Assembly (NCBI GenBank): GCA_031386985.1
Contig: JANNCV010000020.1
Span: 62,001-126,000 of the forward strand
Length of the DNA: 64,000 bases
Direction of reading: 5' to 3'
From: JANJUB01 sp031386985
GTDB taxonomy: Bacteria; Armatimonadota; Fimbriimonadia; Fimbriimonadales; Fimbriimonadaceae
Of this stretch, positions 1 through 11,102 are shown piece after piece. How positions within the stretch are numbered: position 1 is the first letter of the stretch; every line of letters begins with the position of its first letter. The notes beneath the pieces are model-generated. The model was not told the origin of the DNA and ran no database searches. It saw only the letters and a program-made list of their open reading frames with translations. The position numbers and the translations under genes are program-made.

Positions 1-75
1 GCCGGGTGGCTTCTAATTTTCAGATGCACTAGTTTGAATCGAGCCGATCTCGCTGCCAAACTAAGGCAACACGTT

Positions 76-414
76 TCATGAAGAAGTTTCCGCTACGATG
101 ATGGATTCGATGCCGCCTCGCACATTGAAATGCCCGGTTACGCGCATCCATCGGGGACTACACGCCCCGGCAAGCTCGTCCAGCAGGCGATTCGTTACGG
201 CCTCGTAGAAAATGCCCTCATTCCTAAAACTGTAGTAGTACAATTTGAGGCTTTTGAGTTCAATACACAGCTGATCAGGGATGTATTCTAGCTCGATTAT
301 CGCAAAATCAGGCTGCCCGGTCTTTGGGCAAACACTTGTGAACTCGGGGCAGATGTGGGTGATGGTGTAATCACGGTGGGGAGCTGGGTTGGGAAAGGTT
401 TCGATATCGAGCAT
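76..414 (-). CDS. queF: NADPH-dependent 7-cyano-7-deazaguanine reductase QueF
   Basis: QueF reduces preQ0 to preQ1 in the queuosine tRNA-modification pathway in the cytosol. The 112-residue product matches the short unimodular (Bacillus-type) QueF. It has the catalytic Cys29 in TSVCPKTGQPDF, the acid Asp36 in the same motif, the LKSLKLY segment, the FRNEGIFYEAVTN block and the C-terminal FNVRGG motif. The frame stays open upstream to about 600, but that part is proline-rich and unlike the family, so I chose the ATG at 414. A CACAAT hexamer lies 9 nt before it. It is divergent from the oxidoreductase at 600. No other queuosine genes are next to it. Confidence 0.93.
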   Translation of the reverse strand: MLDIETFPNPAPHRDYTITHICPEFTSVCPKTGQPDFAIIELEYIPDQLCIELKSLKLYYYSFRNEGIFYEAVTNRLLDELAGACSPRWMRVTGHFNVRGGIESIIVAETSS

Positions 415-587
415 CTGATTTTGATTGTGCCCTTTTTCTTTTGGTGTGCGTTCGGGGAGGGGGCGGGGTAAGTTCGGTAGTTCGGGCGGGATTGGAACGG
501 CTCGGAGAGACGGTACAACGCAGAAGCCAGTGGAGCATAGCCAGCGTGAGTTAAAGTGTTCCCCAAACCAACCCCCATCAAAAGAGC

Positions 588-593
588 CACAAT
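588..593 (+). promoter_or_regulatory. Candidate -10 hexamer of a leaderless start
   Basis: CACAAT lies 6 nt before the ATG at 600, with no Shine-Dalgarno sequence in between. The same hexamer precedes queF, dinB, the foldase gene and selB at 5-9 nt. I see no good -35 match, so this is a pattern and not a proven promoter. Confidence 0.35.
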
Positions 594-599
594 AATCCA

Positions 600-1703
600 A
601 TGGATCCAGTTCGAGTGGGTGTTATCGGTTGCGGGAATATTAGTGGCATTTACCTGGAGAACATGTGCTCCTATCCGGCGTTACATGTCTTGGCCGTCGC
701 TGATCTGGACTTGGAGCGGGCGAACGGCAAAGCGACCCAACATGGAATCCCCAAGGCTTGCACGGCGCGAGAACTCATTGACGACCCAGAAATCGAGATA
801 GTCGTGAACCTCACCGTTCCCAAAGTTCATGCCCCTATCAACAATGCCGCCCTCGAAGCGGGCAAACACGTCTACGTTGAAAAACCCTGGGCAACCGATG
901 TTAATGAGGGCCGAAACGTTATCACATACGCCCAACTTGGAGGCCAACTAACTGGCGCCGCTCCCGACACGTTCCTTGGTGCCGGAATCCAGACGTGCCG
1001 CGAACTCATTGATTCAGGCGCAATCGGTCAGCCGATTGCCGCTAACGCCTTTATGATGTGTCACGGCCACGAAAGTTGGCATCCCTCTCCGGAGTTCTAT
1101 TACGAGGTCGGAGGCGGCCCCCTCTTTGATATGGGCCCTTATTATCTAACGGCGATGGTGAACCTTATGGGGCCGGTCGAGAAGGTTCAGGGGCTATCGA
1201 AGATTACTTTTGAAGAGCGCGCGATCACGAGTGAGCCCCTAATGGGAACCAAAATCTATCCCGAAACACCAACTCACATTGTGGGAATCCTCGACTTTGA
1301 AAATGGAGCGGCCGGGCAGGTAACCATGAGCTTTGATGTTTGGCATCACACGATGCCTCATATTGAGATTTACGGTACCGAAGGTTCCCTGATTGTTCCG
1401 GACCCGAACGGCTTCGGCGGGCCCGTGAAGATCAAGAACGCAAAGGGCCAAGAATGGGAAGAAATCCCGATAAAACGCCCTTACTCGCACAATTCACGGG
1501 GGTTGGGAGTGCTCGATATGGCATCGGCATTAAGGAGGAATAGGCGGCCGCGAGCGAGCGGTGAGCTTGCGTTCCACGTACTTGAGATCATGGATGGGAT
1601 TTTGGAAGCCTCAAAGCGACGAAATCTGGTCAAAATTGAGTCGCACGTTGATCGCCCGCTAAGCCTAAGTTCGGAACTCGTTCCGGGCGATTGGATTGAA
1701 TGA
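600..1703 (+). CDS. Gfo/Idh/MocA family NAD(P)-dependent oxidoreductase
   Basis: The product is 367 residues and is probably a sugar or polyol dehydrogenase. The N-terminal Rossmann fold starts with VGVIGCGNISGIY (nucleotide-binding glycine motif). The family signature EAGKHVYVEKPWA, with the conserved Glu-Lys-Pro, is at about residues 87-99. The C-terminal alpha/beta domain contains GGGPLFDMGPYYL, typical of the MocA C-terminal domain. Substrate cannot be read from the sequence. There is no signal peptide, so it is cytosolic. Its stop overlaps the next gene's start by 4 bp (ATGA), so the two are probably co-transcribed. Confidence 0.9.
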   Translation: MDPVRVGVIGCGNISGIYLENMCSYPALHVLAVADLDLERANGKATQHGIPKACTARELIDDPEIEIVVNLTVPKVHAPINNAALEAGKHVYVEKPWATDVNEGRNVITYAQLGGQLTGAAPDTFLGAGIQTCRELIDSGAIGQPIAANAFMMCHGHESWHPSPEFYYEVGGGPLFDMGPYYLTAMVNLMGPVEKVQGLSKITFEERAITSEPLMGTKIYPETPTHIVGILDFENGAAGQVTMSFDVWHHTMPHIEIYGTEGSLIVPDPNGFGGPVKIKNAKGQEWEEIPIKRPYSHNSRGLGVLDMASALRRNRRPRASGELAFHVLEIMDGILEASKRRNLVKIESHVDRPLSLSSELVPGDWIE

Positions 1704-2191
1704 CTTGGAGTGCCATCATGGGTTTTCGTAGGCTGGGTGCGATTGCGATCGTCGCCCTATTCTGCTATTGGGTCACCTCCTCAATCGTGGGTCCGACTAA
1801 GCAAAGGGAACTCCAACGTGATCGTAGCGGGCGCGATTATATCACTCGGGCCGTTCCCGAATTCCTCTCATTTTGGGACTTCGATGAGTTCGAGGGTCGA
1901 GCCGCGGGAGAGCTAAAGGCAAGTAGAGACTATGAGGCGATAAAGCTGACATTCAAGCATGCGAGAAAGATTCTCGGCAAGCCCATAAAATATGGCCAAA
2001 TCATCGGCCAGGTAACCGACAGCTTTGAAAGCGGGTATTCGGGCGAAGTTGTGACAGCCGTCTATACTCAGAAGATTGGATTCAAATTTGAAGAGGCCGA
2101 CCTCGTGATGAGCATTGTAAAGCGCGAAGGCGGTTGGAAGTTCCAAAAGTTGGCGGTTAGAAGCCCCGCTCTGCCCAACGTTACAGAATGA
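1700..2191 (+). CDS. Membrane-anchored protein of unknown function
   Basis: I do not recognise this 163-residue protein. Residues about 8-27 form one hydrophobic segment (signal anchor or uncleaved signal), followed by a basic stretch and a soluble domain. The C-terminal half (about 100-155) resembles small beta-rich secreted domains of the DUF4019/cystatin-like type, ending in a Gly-Trp-Lys-Phe strand, but that is only a fold impression. The start overlaps the stop of the oxidoreductase by 4 bp, which implies translational coupling. The gene converges on the receiver-like gene. Confidence 0.7.
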   Translation: MTWSAIMGFRRLGAIAIVALFCYWVTSSIVGPTKQRELQRDRSGRDYITRAVPEFLSFWDFDEFEGRAAGELKASRDYEAIKLTFKHARKILGKPIKYGQIIGQVTDSFESGYSGEVVTAVYTQKIGFKFEEADLVMSIVKREGGWKFQKLAVRSPALPNVTE

Positions 2192-2196
2192 CACGC

Positions 2197-2227
2197 AAAA
2201 AAAGGCGGAGCTATTGGTCGCTCCGCC
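2197..2227 (-). terminator. Rho-independent terminator of the dinB/receiver run
   Basis: The perfect 8-bp stem GGCGGAGC/GCTCCGCC with an 8-nt loop is followed, on the minus strand, by seven T residues. It sits just after the receiver-like gene (stop at 2262) and just past the convergent plus-strand stop at 2191. Confidence 0.85.
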
Positions 2228-2261
2228 AAATATACAGTTCTTGCTCTCCTTTCGGATACTC

Positions 2262-2618
2262 CTATGACTGGGGCTGTTCCAGCAGTGTTCCCAAGTTTCC
2301 TAAGATTTTTTCAATTTTCCAGGTGAGCTCGCCATTGGTGACCAATACATCGCACCCGGCCCCTTCGCCTACCTGCAGAAGCGGCTTTTCCTTATGCCCC
2401 GCGTGGCCAATAACTTTGCAGCCCAGCTCGTGAAGAGCCCGGACCGCTTGGTTTGCGTCCTCTGCCGACTCAAAATTCGCCAGGTTAACAATCGCAGCTT
2501 GGCATTCTGTCTCGCTTGGAATCGTAGCGACAACGTGAGATTGATGACCGCAAGCCGCCACCGACTTAGCCAGCCTCGAACTCCACATGAGATTCGTTTC
2601 AACGATCAAGATTTGCAT
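2262..2618 (-). CDS. Receiver-like (CheY-fold) protein lacking the usual acidic pocket
   Basis: The 118 residues begin MQILIVETNLMWSSRL, like the first strand and helix of a response-regulator receiver, and then follow an alternating alpha/beta pattern. The Asp-Asp pair normally after strand 1 is replaced by Glu-Thr-Asn, and the usual phospho-Asp position is not obvious (AAIVNLANFES). It is therefore best seen as a pseudo-receiver or an unrelated flavodoxin-like protein. It lies 29 bp downstream of dinB and ahead of a strong terminator, so it is probably the last gene of that transcript. Confidence 0.55.
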   Translation of the reverse strand: MQILIVETNLMWSSRLAKSVAACGHQSHVVATIPSETECQAAIVNLANFESAEDANQAVRALHELGCKVIGHAGHKEKPLLQVGEGAGCDVLVTNGELTWKIEKILGNLGTLLEQPQS

Positions 2619-2647
2619 TTAGATGGTGATTCTGGCAGATCAGCGTC

Positions 2648-3991
2648 CTAAGTGTCGGAGCTCCAATCATCTGGACATTCAGATTTCTCAAGGTGAATCG
2701 GATCACGCTTGATCCCTTTGAAGGTGTTTGGCCACTCGTGATCGCCCGCACCTTCGCTGAACAATTCTGTCTTTTGAAAAGCAATTTTTTCCGATGCCCG
2801 ATTTTTGGCTTTGTCCATTGAGGCTAGGAACACCGAGTTCTTTCCAAACCGACGATTCATTTTGTCAACGGCATCGTTGAACTCGCCTCGATCCATTTCC
2901 TCGCTGAAAAGGCTGGGAGTTACGGTGCCGGATTTCGCGAGATTGCTAAAAGTAATGCCCACCGCCCTCGGCTTTTCGAAATCGCACGTTTCCCACACGC
3001 GCAGAAACTCGCGGTTGAGAATTACGGTATCAGCGGTGGCGTCCAGCGTGATATGGGATTTCCAACTTTTCTCGAATCCGCTGACGAATACGTCCATGGT
3101 TCCGGCGACAAGAGCTTCGCTTCTTAGCCTTGCTGATGCTTTTTGGAGGAGCCGGAGAAGGATTTCGCGGCAGCCAGTGTCGGTTCGAAACTCGGGGGGT
3201 AGGACGTGGGAATGGCCGAGGGACTTTTGAGGATCGTCTTCGCTTTCAATCTCGTAGCCGCGAAGCAGATACCACCACTTTTCGCCGACGATTGATCCGA
3301 AAGCAGCTCGCAACTCCTGGCGATCACATTGATACATTTGAGTCGGATCGAAGATGCCGGCGGCGTTCAATCGCGCTTGCATTCTCTTATTGATGCCGGT
3401 GAAGTCCGTCAGCTTAAGCCCCGCCGTCCTTTGCTGAATCTCGTCGGCCATCAGAATGATGAGCCCATCCGGTTTCTGCATCTCGGTGGCGAGTTTTGCG
3501 AGGAAACTGTTCGGGGCAACGCCGACCGAGCACGTCATGCATTCGCCCACATGCTCGCGGATCGTCTTCTTCATCTTGATCGCAAGCTCTCGGGCTTCGC
3601 CCGGCTGCTGTTCCTTTCCGATCAATCGAAAACGCATTTCGTCAATGCTGCAAACCTTATCCACGGGTAGCACCATCTCGGCGACCTCAATGATCCGCTT
3701 GTGATAGATAACGTATTTACTATGATCGCCCCCGACAATTATCAGGTCAGGACACATCCGCTTGGCGTCACCAACTCTGGTTCCGGTCTTGATGCCGAAA
3801 CGCTTGGCCTCGTAACTCGCGGCGATGGCGACAGTGGAGTCGGCATCTACGGGCGCAACGATGATGGGTTTGCCCCTGAGTCGAGGGTCATCCTGCTGCT
3901 CGACCGAAGCAAAGTAGGAATTGAGGTCAAGGAACAGCACCCGAAGCGGACGCTTATCGGTTTGAATGGATGGTAGAGTTGTGTCTACCAT
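2648..3991 (-). CDS. dinB: Y-family translesion DNA polymerase (DinB/Pol IV type)
   Basis: The product is 447 residues, longer than E. coli Pol IV (about 350). The palm motif FLDLNSYFASVEQ holds catalytic Asp22, and CSIDEMRF holds the Asp117-Glu118 pair. SVGVAPNSFLAKLATEMQKPDGL is the classic Y-family block, followed by a thumb and a little-finger domain. The extra C-terminal 60 residues are polar and end without a recognisable beta-clamp motif. The start is the ATG at 3991. CACAAT lies 8 nt upstream and there is no SD. It may be induced by damage, but I see no LexA-like palindrome. Confidence 0.9.
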   Translation of the reverse strand: MVDTTLPSIQTDKRPLRVLFLDLNSYFASVEQQDDPRLRGKPIIVAPVDADSTVAIAASYEAKRFGIKTGTRVGDAKRMCPDLIIVGGDHSKYVIYHKRIIEVAEMVLPVDKVCSIDEMRFRLIGKEQQPGEARELAIKMKKTIREHVGECMTCSVGVAPNSFLAKLATEMQKPDGLIILMADEIQQRTAGLKLTDFTGINKRMQARLNAAGIFDPTQMYQCDRQELRAAFGSIVGEKWWYLLRGYEIESEDDPQKSLGHSHVLPPEFRTDTGCREILLRLLQKASARLRSEALVAGTMDVFVSGFEKSWKSHITLDATADTVILNREFLRVWETCDFEKPRAVGITFSNLAKSGTVTPSLFSEEMDRGEFNDAVDKMNRRFGKNSVFLASMDKAKNRASEKIAFQKTELFSEGAGDHEWPNTFKGIKRDPIHLEKSECPDDWSSDT

Positions 3992-4010
3992 GATGGATTA
4001 TTGTGGCATA

Positions 4011-4204
4011 TCAACGCCTTGGGCGGGGGCAGTCTGGGAGCAAGTCGAGCAACTCGCGATTGGTGCTCGCGGCCAGTGCCCTTATACCCCTTCGCTTGGT
4101 GCGCGGAAACTCGGCAAGGACAAGTGAAGCCAACTCTCTGATATGTGCGGAGGGTTGGTCCTCACCCTCGCCCTTTCTATCATTCCAATCAAATCGTCTA
4201 ACAT
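4011..4204 (-). pseudogene. Small frame-disrupted ORF upstream of dinB
   Basis: Reading the minus strand from the ATG at 4204 gives MLDDLIGMIERARVRTNPPHI. A single frame change near 4129 then continues as RELASLVLAEFPRTKRRGIR and on to a stop at 4011-4013. Each half alone is open for only about 40-60 codons, but together they give a smooth helical protein of about 64 residues ending about 20 bp before dinB. It could be a decayed gene, a sequencing error or chance. I do not recognise the protein. Confidence 0.3.
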
Positions 4205-4336
4205 CTGACCTCGTAACGTCGTGTCATTTGGAGTGTTCTTGACTAGTGCCGCCAAACAGCAACGCCTTCCTCAACATCTCCCCCTAGCATCGCAGCCGTG
4301 CCTTCTCGGACGAGAAAGTGAACCACAACGACACGG

Positions 4337-4603
4337 TCATCGCACGGTTGAGCGAGTACGGAGCGACATACATCGCGGGGCAAACCTGTACTCCTTGGCC
4401 CGGAGTGCGAGGGTTACTCCGAGGGAGGCGACGATACTAACTTCATAGCCTCCAACGACCCATCTCCCATCAATGAAAGTACGCTCATAGAGCGCCTGCC
4501 ATCGTTCCCGCCTCTCGGAGTAGGCCAGCTTGTAACCGTTTGCAAGAACAAGTTGATCCCACTCTTGATAGATTTCCTCGGTAAAGGGTGACTTGTTGGC
4601 CAT
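4337..4603 (-). CDS. Small protein of unknown function
   Basis: The 88-residue ORF starts MANKSPFTEEIYQEWDQL, 1 bp after the stop of the DUF2007-like gene, so it is probably in the same transcript. The first 60 residues look like a real soluble protein (Trp/Tyr-rich, charged helices). The last 20 residues are basic and compositionally different. Other frames over 4250-4400 are also open and RNY-rich, so the true C-terminus may be altered by a frameshift. No family recognised. Confidence 0.45.
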   Translation of the reverse strand: MANKSPFTEEIYQEWDQLVLANGYKLAYSERRERWQALYERTFIDGRWVVGGYEVSIVASLGVTLALRAKEYRFAPRCMSLRTRSTVR

Positions 4604-4604
4604 T

Positions 4605-4973
4605 TCAGTTTGAGATCATCCTCCAAAACATTGGACCAACAATAACCACGACAATAATCCAGATTATCACCCTCATAACTTTGATGAAATGGGGATCATC
4701 TGGCTCAACGAGTGGGCCACCAAACGTGTCACCTTCCTCGGTTCGCCATCTACTTGCGTCAATAATGCCCGCGATTTCTTCCGCTGTTTTCGGGTCTTCC
4801 AGAAGCTCGCTATCTTCGATCCACACCTCCCGATCTTCATTGACCCCCATATAGGCACTTGATGAGGATGACCCTAAAACCGTGACCGGGTACCCAGCCT
4901 CAACTAGCCGTTCAGCTAGTTGTGCCGCCTCTACAACGCTACCGCAGGTTCTCAGAATTCTTCGATTGGCCAT
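4605..4973 (-). CDS. DUF2007-like protein with C-terminal membrane anchor
   Basis: The product is 122 residues. Residues 4-70 (ILRTCGSVVEAAQLAERLVEAGY onward, with V.IED.ELLEDPKTAEEI) fit the small DUF2007 'putative signal transducing protein' fold. Residues about 100-117 form a single hydrophobic helix, VIIWIIVVVIVGPMFW, which should tether it to the membrane. It starts 3 bp after the ftcD stop and is followed 1 bp later by the next small gene. No role in histidine degradation can be inferred from the position alone. Confidence 0.6.
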   Translation of the reverse strand: MANRRILRTCGSVVEAAQLAERLVEAGYPVTVLGSSSSSAYMGVNEDREVWIEDSELLEDPKTAEEIAGIIDASRWRTEEGDTFGGPLVEPDDPHFIKVMRVIIWIIVVVIVGPMFWRMISN

Positions 4974-4976
4974 GAT

Positions 4977-6668
4977 CTAAGTGGTCGACATGACATGTTC
5001 CACGACTTCTAGAACCTCGGATTCGAGCAACTTAGCGGATGCGGCAAGATCGTCCGCCTCGTTCATTATCTCTGCAACAAAAACTTTGTCCTTTATGCCG
5101 CCTGCGTTGATTTTCACATTCAAATAGGCTCCCAAGACGGCGGATCGGGCGCAGAGGGCGGCGACGCCGGCATCGGAGACTGAATTCGGATTTCCGTCTT
5201 TAGCCATGGCTTTGATAGTCTCGAAGGAACCGTGGGCGGTCCGCATCACTTCGAGCGGGATTTGCATGGCGTACTTAGTGGCCGACTGGATCGCTTCCGA
5301 TCTAGCCGCTCTCTCTTCGTCTGTGCTTTTTGGCAACCCGAAAGAAGCCATAAGCCCATTGAACGCGCGAGTGTCTTCGTCAATCAAAAAGAGCAGCCGA
5401 TCGTGGGCGGCTTTGCCTTTTTCGGCCCAACTTGAAAACTCTTCCCAACGATCGTCCCACCCGCGCTTATGCGAGCTGAGATTTGCGACCATTGTTGCGA
5501 GGGCTGCGCCGAGGGCACCAAGCGTCGCCGCAACCGAGCCGCCGCCGGGGGCGGGGGATTCGCTGGCAGTTTCATGGACAAAGGCTTCGAGGCTCAGGTC
5601 AACCAGTCGCTTCTGTGAATCTTGGATCGCGTATTCGATGATTCTCTCTCTCGGGTGGAAAAGGGAGAGCTCATTTAGACCGAGGGATAGGATGGCGATT
5701 CGGATAAGTTCTTGATCGGAGACTCCGGTTGATCGCTTCTGCCTTCTAAGGAAGTGCTTTCCGGCTTCGAGCATTGAGCTGAGGGGAACCAAGCCGACAA
5801 TTTCGGATCCGGTGACTCTTAGACCTCTGGCCCAGGCTTTCTCACAAACTTCCTCGAAAGCGATGTGGAGGGGCGTTTCGGAGATGTTGGTCAGATTCAT
5901 GGAGATTTGGGCGATGCCGTATTCTTCGATAAACCAGCCGATGGCTTTAACGGATCTCAAAGTTCCAGGTTCGTATTCGGGGTTGCCGTCTTTGTCTTTC
6001 GCGATCTCTCCCACGATGGGATCGCCGATTCGCTTCATCCGACCACGTTCTCTTACATCAAAGGCGACAGAGTTTGCTCTGCGGGTGCTGGTGGTGTTGA
6101 GATTGACATTATAAGCTATAAGGAAATCGCGGGCTCCGACTACGGTAGCGCCGGATTTGGCGTTAAATTTGGCGGGACCGAAGTCGGGTTTCCACTCGGG
6201 CTTTAGTAGCTTGGCTTCGAGTCCCTCGTATTCGCCCTCTCTTATCGTGGCGAGGTTCCTTCGATCTTCCGATGTGGCGGCATTCTCGTAGTTGTAGATG
6301 GTCAGTCCAAGTTCATCGGCGAGACGTTGGCTTAGTTCTTTGGCGTAATCTACGGCTTCATGCATCGAAACACCCGCGATGGGGATTAATGGGCAGACAT
6401 CGCAAGCTCCCATTCGAGGGTGTTCTCCCCTTTGGGTGGTCATGTCGATGAGTGCTGTGCCGATTTTGATGGCTTGGAAGGCAGCTTGCGTTACGGCTTC
6501 TGGTTCTCCGACAAAAGTGTAGACGGTTCGGTTTGTAGCTTTGCCGGGATCAACGTTGAGGAGTTTCACTCCTTCTGTGTTTCGGATTGCCTTTGCGATA
6601 GCTTCGATCGTTGCTTCGTTCTGGCCCTCAGAAAAGTTGGGGACGCACTCGATGAGTCGTTGGATCAC
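4977..6668 (-). CDS. ftcD: Bifunctional glutamate formimidoyltransferase / formimidotetrahydrofolate cyclodeaminase
   Basis: The 563-residue fusion is of the vertebrate-like FTCD arrangement. Residues 1-300 are the formiminotransferase domain, with IECVPNFSEG at the start and the catalytic-type His83 in RGEHPRMGACDVCPL. Residues about 350-563 are the cyclodeaminase, with the PAPGGGSVAATLGALGAAL signature. Together they move the formimino group from formimino-glutamate to tetrahydrofolate and release ammonia, linking histidine breakdown to one-carbon metabolism. No hutH, hutU or hutI lies in the window. It heads a minus-strand run with only 3-bp and 1-bp spacers to the next two genes. Confidence 0.93.
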   Translation of the reverse strand: MIQRLIECVPNFSEGQNEATIEAIAKAIRNTEGVKLLNVDPGKATNRTVYTFVGEPEAVTQAAFQAIKIGTALIDMTTQRGEHPRMGACDVCPLIPIAGVSMHEAVDYAKELSQRLADELGLTIYNYENAATSEDRRNLATIREGEYEGLEAKLLKPEWKPDFGPAKFNAKSGATVVGARDFLIAYNVNLNTTSTRRANSVAFDVRERGRMKRIGDPIVGEIAKDKDGNPEYEPGTLRSVKAIGWFIEEYGIAQISMNLTNISETPLHIAFEEVCEKAWARGLRVTGSEIVGLVPLSSMLEAGKHFLRRQKRSTGVSDQELIRIAILSLGLNELSLFHPRERIIEYAIQDSQKRLVDLSLEAFVHETASESPAPGGGSVAATLGALGAALATMVANLSSHKRGWDDRWEEFSSWAEKGKAAHDRLLFLIDEDTRAFNGLMASFGLPKSTDEERAARSEAIQSATKYAMQIPLEVMRTAHGSFETIKAMAKDGNPNSVSDAGVAALCARSAVLGAYLNVKINAGGIKDKVFVAEIMNEADDLAASAKLLESEVLEVVEHVMSTT

Positions 6669-6737
6669 GCCTTTGTTTGTACCTGGTTAGAGGGCTATCA
6701 GGCCTTATTGGACCAATTGACCAGAGAGCCCCAAAAC

Positions 6738-6764
6738 AAAAAAGCCCCTACAAGAGGGGCTTTT
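6738..6764 (-). terminator. Intrinsic terminator of the 23S-5S rRNA unit
   Basis: The stem GCCCC/GGGGC with a 7-nt loop is followed on the minus strand by a long T-rich tract. It lies about 10 bp beyond the 5S 3' end and just before ftcD on the same strand. Confidence 0.85.
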
Positions 6765-6772
6765 CAAAAACA

Positions 6773-6896
6773 TTATCCGGGCAACGTGCTTATCTCCCGG
6801 GCCCTTGCGAACCAAGTACTTCCGCCGCTGAGGAGCTTAACTGCCGTGTTCGGTATGGGAACGGGTGTTTCCTCCTCGCCATGATCACCCGAATAA
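6773..6896 (-). rRNA. rrf: 5S ribosomal RNA
   Basis: The minus strand carries the conserved 5S core: CCCGTTCCCATACCGAACAC followed by GGCAGTTAAGC. The ends pair as a terminal helix (TTATTCGGGT with the complementary GCCCGGATAA). The length of about 120 nt is normal. It lies about 85 bp after the 23S gene with no tRNA in the spacer. The exact ends are set from the helix, to within a few bases. Confidence 0.95.
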
Positions 6897-6982
6897 ATCG
6901 GATAGTGCTTTTTTAGCGAGCACTTAGAAAGTTGCACATTGAAGTTATCATATTTTGAATGAGATCGAGTCTCAATAGAAGG

Positions 6983-9945
<2,963 letters not shown>

Positions 9946-10061
9946 ACTTCTATTGAGTGCTCGATATTTTTCAAAAATATGAAAACAACTCTATGCAACT
10001 TTCAAAGGGCTCGCGTTATTCACGCGTGCTACTGGGCTTTTACGTCCAGCGGCAAGGAGAA

Positions 10062-10090
10062 ATGATACCAGGCCATTTCGCTAATGTCAA
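10062..10090 (-). promoter_or_regulatory. Strong sigma-70-type promoter of the 23S-5S unit
   Basis: On the minus strand, TTGACA (10085-10090) and TATCAT (10062-10067) are separated by exactly 17 nt. The start would be near 10055, giving a leader of about 110 nt before 23S. This is the best -35/-10 pair I found in the window and supports independent transcription of 23S. Confidence 0.85.
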
Positions 10091-10247
10091 GGCCATAACC
10101 CCTTTTTCGGGCAGTTTGGGGAAATTTTGTGAAGAATTCGTGATTCTTAGGGGGTTTTCGAGGGGCAAATCGGTCTTTGGCGGCTCATAGTTCTAGTGGG
10201 GCAGATAAGCCTAATGGGGCCTGTGAGCTTATCCTCTTTCCTTAATC

Positions 10248-10284
10248 ACAAAAAAAGAGCCCACCTCGAAACGAGGAGGGCTCT
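10248..10284 (-). terminator. Intrinsic terminator after rplA
   Basis: The stem GAGCCC...GGGCTC has an inner CCTCG/CGAGG stem, followed on the minus strand by a run of seven or more T. It lies between rplA (stop at 10300) and the rRNA promoter, separating the two transcripts. Confidence 0.9.
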
Positions 10285-10299
10285 TTAAACCGGTCTAGC

Positions 10300-11019
10300 T
10301 TAGTGACCGGACGATTTGGACGCTAAGGCCGGGTCTACACTGATTCCAGGCCCCATTGTGCTGCTGAGCGTCAACGAGAGCAAGTATCGGCCCTTCGCGC
10401 TCGAAGGGCGAGCCTTCAGCAGGGCATCTACTGCAACATTCACGTTCTGCAAAATTGCCTCATCGGTAAAGCTCACTTTGCCCACCTGCAGATGAACAAC
10501 GCCCGCTTTATCCACACGATACTCAACCCGAGTGGCAGCTTTGATCTCTTTCACCGCAGTGCCAATCTGGTTGGTCACTGTGCCGTTCCTCTTGTTGGGA
10601 GTCTTGGGACCCAGCATACGTCCGATCTTTCCAATCTGGGGAGCCATTTCCTCGGTGGCGAGCACGACATCAAAGTCGCGAAAGCCATTTTGAATCTTCG
10701 CAATCAAATCTTCGTCACCAACTACATCGGCCCCGGCCAACTCAGCTTCTTTGGCTTGATCACCCTTTGCCAAAACGGCAATTTTTTTAATTTTGCCCGT
10801 TCCGTTGGGAAGGTTGGTGATGCCGCGAACGTTTTGGTCGCCCTTACGGGGATCAATGCCAAGCCGAACGGCGAGATCAATGGATTCGACGAATTTCGCG
10901 GTGGCGGTCTTCTTGACCAAAGCGATGGCTTCGGTCACATCATGAAGCTGGTCTTTATTAATGCTGCCAGCAATAGCTACGTAGCGCGGCGAATGTGCCG
11001 CTTTTTTAGTTTTCTTCAA
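10300..11019 (-). CDS. rplA: 50S ribosomal protein L1
   Basis: L1 forms the mobile stalk at the E site of the 50S subunit and often represses its own mRNA. The 239-residue product has the full L1 pattern: basic N-terminus, VDLAVRLGIDPRKGDQ, VRG.TNLPNGTGK, the MLGPKTPNKRNGTVT loop and KAATRVEYRVDKAGVVH. The start is a TTG at 11019, chosen because it gives the standard N-terminus and is preceded by AGAGGT. Unusually, rplK is not upstream and rplJ/rplL are not downstream, so rplA stands alone between its own leader and terminator. Confidence 0.95.
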   Translation of the reverse strand: MKKTKKAAHSPRYVAIAGSINKDQLHDVTEAIALVKKTATAKFVESIDLAVRLGIDPRKGDQNVRGITNLPNGTGKIKKIAVLAKGDQAKEAELAGADVVGDEDLIAKIQNGFRDFDVVLATEEMAPQIGKIGRMLGPKTPNKRNGTVTNQIGTAVKEIKAATRVEYRVDKAGVVHLQVGKVSFTDEAILQNVNVAVDALLKARPSSAKGRYLLSLTLSSTMGPGISVDPALASKSSGH

Positions 11020-11030
11020 TTTTTACCTCT

Positions 11031-11065
11031 CGTGGTGCGGGCGGGTCACGAGTGACTCTCCCACG
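11031..11065 (-). promoter_or_regulatory. Candidate L1-binding autoregulatory mRNA leader
   Basis: Just upstream of rplA, the RNA can form an outer helix CGTGG/CCACG, an asymmetric internal loop, and an inner hairpin GTCA-CTCG-TGAC. Its GTGGGAG and GTGACC strands resemble the L1 site on 23S rRNA and L1 mRNA operators. The structure is seen in the sequence; L1 binding is inferred. Confidence 0.45.
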
Positions 11066-11102
11066 GGATAGCATGAAGATACCTGATTGGTGGCTAATTT
11101 TC

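Noticed and set aside
480..600. N-terminal extension of QueF
   Set aside because: The extra residues are proline-rich, unlike QueF, and no ribosome-binding site supports the upstream start.
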